Source of the DNA: Parathalassolituus penaei
GTDB lineage: Bacteria > Pseudomonadota > Gammaproteobacteria > Pseudomonadales > Oceanobacteraceae
Length of the DNA: 64,000 bases
Assembly (NCBI RefSeq): GCF_026626885.1
Contig: NZ_JAPNOA010000025.1
Coordinates: 101,471-165,470 of the forward strand
Direction: 5' to 3'
The notes under the pieces were generated by a model. The model was not told where the DNA came from, did no database searches, and saw only the letters and a program-made list of their open reading frames with translations. The position numbers were made by a program, and so were the translations under genes. Of the stretch, positions 58,934 through 64,000 are shown in pieces. Every line of letters begins with the position of its first letter. The stretch's first letter is position 1.

Positions 58934-59731
58934 ATGTTCCAGCAAACCTGTGTATCCGTCGCCGAAGCCGAACGCATGATCGATGATGCCGACATCCTGT
59001 TGCTCGATATGCGTGATTTCCGGGCCTACCTGAGCGGCCATCATCCGCGCGCCATTCACCTGAATGACCAGAACCTGCGCGCCCTGCTCAAACACAGCAA
59101 CCGCAGTATTCCGGTGCTGATCTGTTGTGAACATGGCCATCGCAGTCAGGATATGGTGCAGCTGTTCCGCGATTTTGGTTTTACCAGTTGCTACAGCCTT
59201 GATGGCGGTTATGAAGCCTGGTTCCCGCAACAACGCTCACCCCAACAAACGCTGAGCCTGAGCCTGCAGGGCTGGCTGCTGGCGCGGGGATTTGATCCCC
59301 ACAATCTCGATGCTCGTACGCACAACAACGAAACTGCCCTGATGCAGGCTGCCCGCGAAGCCCGGCTGCCATTCTGCCGCGAACTGGTGTTGGCCGGTGC
59401 CAGCCCGGATCTGGTGAATTGTGATGGCAACAACGCCCTGTGGATGGCCTGTATGGGCGGTGATCTGGCGATTGTGCGCTTCCTGCTGGCCAACGATATC
59501 GACTTCGACAACCAGAACGATCACGGCGCGACGGTCCTGATGTATGCCGCCTCGCTTGGGCGCAGCGATATGGTCGAACTTCTGGTGCAGGCCGGTGCTG
59601 ATGTCAGCCTGCGTACCCGTGATGATTTTACTGCCCTGGAAGTGGCGGCCAGCCGCCAGATCCTGCTGCTACTGGCACGTGCCAGTGGTTATGTCCTGTC
59701 TGTGATGCCACCGCGTCGCCACGTCGCCTGA
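58934..59731 (+). CDS. rhdN: Rhodanese with C-terminal ankyrin repeats (RhdN-like)
   Basis: ATG 58934 after GGAGAG begins a 265-residue protein. The N-terminal rhodanese domain (about 5-110) has the catalytic Cys65 in CCEHGHRSQD and the hallmark SLDGGYEAWF. Ankyrin-type repeats follow (about 130-245; NNETALMQAAREAR, DGNNALWMACMGGDLAIVRFLL, HGATVLMYAASLGRSDMVELL). A rhodanese gene lies after nifQ in the Azotobacter nifB cluster. It may mobilise sulfur for cluster assembly. Confidence 0.88.
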   Translation: MFQQTCVSVAEAERMIDDADILLLDMRDFRAYLSGHHPRAIHLNDQNLRALLKHSNRSIPVLICCEHGHRSQDMVQLFRDFGFTSCYSLDGGYEAWFPQQRSPQQTLSLSLQGWLLARGFDPHNLDARTHNNETALMQAAREARLPFCRELVLAGASPDLVNCDGNNALWMACMGGDLAIVRFLLANDIDFDNQNDHGATVLMYAASLGRSDMVELLVQAGADVSLRTRDDFTALEVAASRQILLLLARASGYVLSVMPPRRHVA

Positions 59732-59741
59732 GGAGCCCATT

Positions 59742-60068
59742 ATGTCGTCACCCGTTATTGAACAGATTCAGAAACAGATCGCTGAAAATCCGGTGATTCT
59801 TTACATGAAAGGTGTACCGGACGCCCCGGAGTGCGGTTTTTCGGCGGCGGCTGTGGCTGCCCTGAAAAGCACTGGCCACGAGTTTGCCTACGTAAATGTT
59901 TTAAAAGCTCCGATGATTCGCGAACGCCTGCCATCGGTATCACGCTGGCCAACCTTCCCGCAGCTGTTTATCAAAGGTGAGCTGATTGGTGGTTCCGACA
60001 TCGTGGTGGCCATGGTCAAGGATGGTTCGTTATTACCGCTGCTGGCTGCCGCCAGTCAGCCAGCCTGA
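59742..60068 (+). CDS. Monothiol CGFS glutaredoxin (Grx5-type)
   Basis: The 108-residue protein is a monothiol glutaredoxin with CGFS at Cys31, the KGVPDAPECGFSAAAVAAL segment, and WPTFPQLFIKGELIGGSDIV. These proteins carry [2Fe-2S] clusters, alone or with BolA partners. It sits 10 bp after rhdN and 9 bp before a BolA gene, and matches the glutaredoxin of the Azotobacter nif cluster. Confidence 0.95.
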   Translation: MSSPVIEQIQKQIAENPVILYMKGVPDAPECGFSAAAVAALKSTGHEFAYVNVLKAPMIRERLPSVSRWPTFPQLFIKGELIGGSDIVVAMVKDGSLLPLLAAASQPA

Positions 60069-60077
60069 GGGCTGCAT

Positions 60078-60338
60078 ATGGAAATCAGTGAGGTGATCAG
60101 CCGTATCCAGAGCGGCTTGCCGGATGCGTTGGTAACGGTCGAGGGTGCGGACTGTAATTTCACCTGCAAGGTGGTCAGCCCGGCGTTTGCTGGCCAGCGT
60201 CTGGTCTTGCGACAGCAGCAGGTACTGGCCTGCTTCAGTGAGGAACTGGCCGACGGTCGTCTGCACGCACTCACCGTACTGGCCTTTACTCCGGAAGAAC
60301 AACGCAGCGCCAGCAGCCTGGTGCAACTGTCTATCTAA
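60078..60338 (+). CDS. BolA family protein
   Basis: The 86-residue protein has the BolA fold: FTCKVVSPAFAGQRLVLRQQQVLACF and the invariant His in RLHALTVLAFTPEE near 65. BolA proteins pair with CGFS glutaredoxins, whose gene is 9 bp upstream, to hold or transfer [2Fe-2S] clusters. A role in nitrogenase cluster supply is inferred from context only. Confidence 0.9.
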   Translation: MEISEVISRIQSGLPDALVTVEGADCNFTCKVVSPAFAGQRLVLRQQQVLACFSEELADGRLHALTVLAFTPEEQRSASSLVQLSI

Positions 60339-60368
60339 CCTGTGTTCGAAAACCGCTGGAGAATCAAC

Positions 60369-61097
60369 ATGAGTGATTTGCCTCCTATCAGCCGCGGTGC
60401 GGCACTGCGTATCGCCATGGCCGCCCGGGTGTTGCCTGGCATCGATGTCGGTCAACTGCTGGAAATCCTGACTCGTCGTCTCGACGGTGAAATCAACGAA
60501 GAAAGCCTCGCGACCATTACCGTTACCCAGTTAAAAACCGGTTTTGGTTCCGCCGATGGCGAAGAGGATGGTGAAGACATCAGCCTCGGCCTGCCCAATA
60601 TCAAGGAAGCCGTGCGTATCCTCTGGGGTGAGGCGGATACTGAACAGCTGCCCGCTGTGGTGGCCAGCGCAGGCAGTATGCCGGGTTCGATCAAGGTGGC
60701 GATTGCCTCCAACTCCGGCGAGCTGCTGAACGGCCACTTTGGTTCCTGCCTGCGGTTTCTGGTGTACCAGCTCAATGCCGAGCAATGTGAACTGGTGGAT
60801 ATCCGCTCGGCGCTGGAAGCCGACCTCGCTGAAGACCGTAATGCCTACCGCGCCAACCTGATTGCGGATTGCCAGGTTATGTATGTGCAGTCGATTGGTG
60901 GCCCGGCAGCCGCCAAGGTGGTGCGTGCCGGGGTTTACCCGATCAAGAACGAACAGGGTGGCGAAGCGCGCGACGTGCTCGTGCGCCTGCAACAGGTGAT
61001 GGAAAACTCACCACCTCCCTGGTTATCCAAGATTCTCGGCGTTAAAGCCGAAGACCGTGTCCGTTTTGCCCAGGACGAGGCGGAAGCCGAAGCCTGA
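60369..61097 (+). CDS. nafY: NafY/NifX family cofactor-binding protein
   Basis: ATG 60369 after GGAG gives 242 residues. The N-terminal part (about 1-95) is helical and resembles the apodinitrogenase-binding domain of NafY. The C-terminal NifX-type domain (about 108-215) includes IKVAIASNSGELLNGHFGSCLRFLVYQ, whose GHFG His is the FeMo-co ligand candidate. NafY stabilises apo-dinitrogenase and carries FeMo-co. In Azotobacter it sits beside rnfH; here it ends the nifB operon. Confidence 0.88.
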   Translation: MSDLPPISRGAALRIAMAARVLPGIDVGQLLEILTRRLDGEINEESLATITVTQLKTGFGSADGEEDGEDISLGLPNIKEAVRILWGEADTEQLPAVVASAGSMPGSIKVAIASNSGELLNGHFGSCLRFLVYQLNAEQCELVDIRSALEADLAEDRNAYRANLIADCQVMYVQSIGGPAAAKVVRAGVYPIKNEQGGEARDVLVRLQQVMENSPPPWLSKILGVKAEDRVRFAQDEAEAEA

Positions 61098-61128
61098 GCG
61101 AGCGTACGTTCCCTCGTAGCAAAGTTTT

Positions 61129-61154
61129 GACGCAGCATGGCTGCGTCTTTTTTT
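61129..61154 (+). terminator. Terminator after nafY
   Basis: An 8-bp stem GACGCAGC-ATG-GCTGCGTC followed by seven T residues ends the nifB-to-nafY operon. Confidence 0.9.
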
Positions 61155-61378
61155 GCCTGTGGATTTGGCGGTGGTTGGGCACTTTTATATATAACAGTCG
61201 TTAGTGTGTATTGATATGAGTGCAGGTGTGATGTGGCACTGGGCGAGTACGACGGTATACCGATTAAACGGCGAACACAGGGAATTGTAGAGCCTGCCTT
61301 TACTCAAACCACAAAGCACGGCAGTCTGCCCGCCAATCTGGAGCGGACGGCTCCGCACAACTCATACTGAGGGATCTT

Positions 61379-61834
61379 ATGCGCACCATCGGCAACATCT
61401 TGTGGTTTATTCTCGGCGGCTTTCTGATGGGGCTGGCCTGGTGGTTCTTTGGCTTGCTGGCCTTTATTTCCATCATCGGCATTCCGTGGGGGCGCGCCTG
61501 TTTTATGATCGGCACCTTCACCATGCTGCCGTTTGGCCGTGAAACCATCAACCGCGCCGAACTCAGCGGCCAGCAAGACCTCGGCACCGGAGCGCTGGGG
61601 CTGCTCGGCAACGTTATCTGGTTTGTACTGGCCGGTGTCTGGCTTGCCATTGGCCATATCCTGATCGCCATCTCACAAGCCATCACCATTATTGGTATCC
61701 CGTTCGCCTGGCAACACATCAAACTCGCCGCCGCCTCGCTGGCCCCGGTAGGCAAAACCGTGGTCAGTTGTGAAGTCGCCGAAGCCGCCCGTATGACCAA
61801 TGCCCACCAACAGGTCAACGCCATACGCCGTTAA
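61379..61834 (+). CDS. yccF: YccF family membrane protein
   Basis: The 151-residue protein has two repeats of the YccF domain, each with a membrane segment and a GIPW/GIPF motif (ISIIGIPWGRACFMI near 32; ITIIGIPFAWQHIKLA near 103). The function is unknown. It lies alone between the nif terminator and the Fic gene. The preceding gap 61155-61378 holds nothing else recognised. Confidence 0.88.
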   Translation: MRTIGNILWFILGGFLMGLAWWFFGLLAFISIIGIPWGRACFMIGTFTMLPFGRETINRAELSGQQDLGTGALGLLGNVIWFVLAGVWLAIGHILIAISQAITIIGIPFAWQHIKLAAASLAPVGKTVVSCEVAEAARMTNAHQQVNAIRR

Positions 61835-61956
61835 TAAAGCGAAGCGCAAGCCGAATCCCGCATGCTCACGCACCTGCACCTCTCGTACCCACGCTCCTGC
61901 GTGGGTACGCCAGCTGCTTATACGAACAGGAAAACAGAAGTCAGCGCAGGCTGCGT

Positions 61957-62017
61957 GAGCCGAATACATTGGCTATTCGGCTCGACATGTGAGCCGAATA
62001 GCGTCCATAATCGGCTC
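61957..62017. promoter_or_regulatory. Operator-like array of alternating half-sites upstream of fic
   Basis: Four copies of GAGCCGAATA occur in alternating orientation, starting at 61957 (+), 61974 (-), 61991 (+) and 62008 (-, one mismatch). Starts are exactly 17 bp apart, forming two 27-bp dyads. The array ends 26 bp before the Fic start, a position suited to repression. The binding protein is not identified. Confidence 0.6.
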
Positions 62018-62042
62018 ATTGATCATTCTTTCGGCACCTTTC

Positions 62043-63170
62043 ATGAGCAACGACTGGATCTGGCAACAGGCCGACTGGCCGCAATTCCACTGGGATCACC
62101 GCCGGGTGGCGGGGCCATTACGGCAAGCAACCCTGCTGCTGGGCGTTTTACTGGGCAAAACCGGTGCGCATCCCGATGAATTGCAGCCACTGGATACCTT
62201 GCTGGCCAATATCCTGTCGTCATCCGCAATTGAAGGTGAACAACTCAACGTTCATTCCGTGCGTTCATCACTGGCACGCAGGCTGGGCGTGGACGAGGAA
62301 AAGCCTTACCCCGTCACCGACCAGTCCGAAGGCGTTGCCCTCATCATGCTCGATGCCATTGAGCACACCCGGCAACCGCTCAGCCTCGAACGCCTGTGCC
62401 AATGGCATGTATGGTTATTCCCGGCACCGGAAAGCCTGCTGGTTTCCCGCCCTCAATCTATTGGCAGCCTGCGCGGTGACGCCACGATGCAAGTGGTATC
62501 TGGCCGTGAAGATCGCCCCAATGTGCACTTTGAAGCCCCCGGCCGTGGCATTCTGGATGCCGAAGTCGAGCGTTTTATAAACTGGTTTAATCACAGCCAG
62601 AATGACCCGACCCTCGACCCGCTGATCCGGGCGGCACTGGTGCACCTGTGGTTTGTCACCTTGCACCCGTTTGATGATGGCAATGGCCGTATCACCCGCG
62701 CCTTAACCGATATGGCATTGGCCCAGGCCGATGAACACAGCATCCGCCTGTATGCCATGTCGGTTTCTATCCTCAAACACCGCAAGCAGTATTACGATAT
62801 CCTCGAAGCGACTCAGCGCGGCGAGCTGGATGTAACCGCCTGGCTGTTGTGGTTTATCGAAACACTGCAAGAAACCCTCCAGCAATCCCTCGACCAGATC
62901 GACCGCCTGCTGGCCAAAACCCGCTTCTGGCGGCAATACCAGAGCGCCGGACTCAGCAGCGAACAGATCAAGGTCATCAACTGCCTGTTAGATGGCGGTG
63001 ACAAGGGATTTGAAGACGGTATCAGCGCCAGCCAATACCAGAAGGTCGCGCAGGTCAGCAAAGCCACCGCCACCCGTCATCTGACGGAATTACTGACGCT
63101 TGGCTGTATCGAAAAACTGCCCGGCGGGGGCAGGAGTACGAGGTACAGGATTCAGGGAGTGAAGCTATGA
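62043..63170 (+). CDS. Fic family protein with N-terminal inhibitory motif and C-terminal winged helix
   Basis: ATG 62043 gives 375 residues. The DUF4172-type N-terminus contains the inhibition helix SSAIEGE (59-66), and the catalytic motif HPFDDGNGRITR is at 208-219. The C-terminal part (about 315-372, SASQYQKVAQVSKATATRHL) looks like a winged helix-turn-helix. Fic proteins transfer AMP or related groups to protein hydroxyls, and this intramolecular-inhibition class is normally self-restrained. The DNA-binding domain and upstream array suggest autoregulation. The target is unknown. Confidence 0.88.
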   Translation: MSNDWIWQQADWPQFHWDHRRVAGPLRQATLLLGVLLGKTGAHPDELQPLDTLLANILSSSAIEGEQLNVHSVRSSLARRLGVDEEKPYPVTDQSEGVALIMLDAIEHTRQPLSLERLCQWHVWLFPAPESLLVSRPQSIGSLRGDATMQVVSGREDRPNVHFEAPGRGILDAEVERFINWFNHSQNDPTLDPLIRAALVHLWFVTLHPFDDGNGRITRALTDMALAQADEHSIRLYAMSVSILKHRKQYYDILEATQRGELDVTAWLLWFIETLQETLQQSLDQIDRLLAKTRFWRQYQSAGLSSEQIKVINCLLDGGDKGFEDGISASQYQKVAQVSKATATRHLTELLTLGCIEKLPGGGRSTRYRIQGVKL

Positions 63171-63216
63171 AGAGGACAGCATTACTGGAGCGCTGCTAGG
63201 CGCCCCTCGTAATAAA

Positions 63217-63864
63217 TCATTGATTATTACTAGAACTATCTTGATCATCTTGTTCTAGAGATTGTGTTATTTTATCCTCGTAAGCGTGATAACTATCAAG
63301 AAATTGAGGGTCGATTTGTTTTGATTGGGATATGTCAATTAGATTTGCAGATCCATCAGAGCGTTTCCTTGGCTCATGGATTTTGAAAAATGAATTATAC
63401 TTAGAAGGGCTTACCCCTTCATATGGTACAAAGACTACTTTCCCATGTTCACTCGAATCAGTGATTGAGTCGTCATGAAGCTTTAGAGCTAAACTCTTTT
63501 CATATGGCTCAATATAGACAACCCTTATTATACCTGCTGCTACAATGTGGCGCGCACAGTTATGGCAGGGATAGGTAGTACAATAAATTGTTTTACCTTT
63601 AGTGTTACTACTTTGCAATCGTGCTAATGTTGTAATAGCATCCATTTCTGCATGAATGGCCCTTGAATATTCGATCAAGTCTCCTGCTTTCGTCTCGCTG
63701 AAAATATCAGCAACTAATTTTCCTGCAAAATCTGAATCAATATTTCGCTTTATCAATAGATCTTTTATTTCTTCACCTAATCGGTTTTTATAAAAGTCGT
63801 TATAGCATTTGCGGCCTTTGTGAACGCAACGGAAATCATGACCCTCAGATTCGTACGAATACAA
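63217..63864 (-). pseudogene. Deaminase C-terminal fragment (anti-phage dCMP/dCTP deaminase-like)
   Basis: The visible frame encodes a zinc-dependent cytidine/deoxycytidylate deaminase domain: HAE in YSRAIHAEMDAITTLARLQ and PCxxC in YCTTYPCHNCARHIVAAG. This resembles the C-terminal half of anti-phage deaminases such as AvcD, which also carry an N-terminal P-loop kinase-like half. That half is missing. Only a TTG at 63864 is available as a start and it has no ribosome site; homology-like sequence (NYVEKYRYGGG) continues upstream in frame to about 63905 without an ATG. The region is AT-rich compared with its surroundings, which suggests transfer. It could be a short functional deaminase. Confidence 0.6.
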
Positions 63865-63914
63865 GCCGCCACCATACCGGTATTTTTCAACATAGTTGTC
63901 CGATAAACCATTAA

Positions 63915-64000
63915 TCAGGCCGCCATCGTCGCGGCTTGTATTTCTTCCTTCCTCACCGGATTCAGCGTCACCGTTTCCTGCCAGCTCAGATTACGGATTC
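63915..64000 (-). CDS. C-terminal end of an unidentified gene (5' part outside window)
   Basis: A GC-rich open frame enters from the right edge and stops at TGA 63915-63917, ending SWQETVTLNPVRKEEIQAA followed by TMAA. Too little is visible to assign a family. It is upstream of the deaminase fragment on the same strand. Confidence 0.4.
   Translation of the reverse strand, partial: IRNLSWQETVTLNPVRKEEIQAATMAA

Overview
The window is chromosomal DNA from a Gram-negative gammaproteobacterium. Its housekeeping gene order resembles Pseudomonas and Oceanospirillales relatives (def-fmt-rsmB-trkA, LysM-dprA-tsaC-hemF-aroE, argE/argA, hldE/waaA, nudF-yqiB-cpdA-yqiA-parE). It also carries an Azotobacter-type accessory nitrogen-fixation cluster, so the organism is probably a diazotroph. 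nifHDK itself is not in the window. The species cannot be named from this sequence alone.

Region by region. 1-4180 is a nitric-oxide detoxification module: a NorR/FhpR-type activator (cut by the window edge) diverges from a small membrane protein, an NnrS protein and flavohaemoglobin Hmp. Three GT-N7-AC palindromes and a sigma54 -24/-12 element lie between them. 4205-7501 holds a histidine kinase and response-regulator-TPR pair and a lipid A acyltransferase homologue. 7535-13227 is a leftward def-fmt-rsmB-trkA-trkH run. 13407-20115 is LysM-dprA, ndh on the opposite strand, then tsaC-hemF-aroE. 20155-20493 is a gene-free stretch packed with hairpins. 20536-28805 carries a lipoprotein, a J-domain protein, a YebC protein, a DTW-domain protein, a RelBE-type toxin-antitoxin pair, a spermidine-synthase-like protein and argA/argE. 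28859-34447 carries a CYTH/CHAD triphosphatase, a GspE/PilB-type ATPase, an exonuclease and an unusual coiled-coil protein. 34539-46470 has lipopolysaccharide genes (lpxL-like, hldD, hldE, waaA), tolC, nudF to parE, and an MntA/HepT toxin-antitoxin pair.

46549-61154 is the nitrogen-fixation accessory region. Leftward rnfABCDGEH encodes the membrane electron pump that supplies low-potential electrons. Rightward nifL-nifA encodes the redox/nitrogen switch and activator. Then come nifB, fdxN, nifO, nifQ, a rhodanese-ankyrin gene, a CGFS glutaredoxin, a BolA-family gene and nafY, which handle Fe-S and FeMo-cofactor assembly. Sigma54 promoters and TGT-N10-ACA NifA sites are visible before rnfA/nifL and nifB. 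NifA has GAFTNA in place of the usual GAFTGA.

61379-64000 is more variable: a YccF membrane protein, a Fic protein preceded by a regularly spaced operator-like array, and an AT-rich, apparently 5'-truncated deaminase related to anti-phage cytidine deaminases, meeting the end of another gene at the window edge. No tRNA, rRNA, CRISPR array or insertion sequence was recognised.
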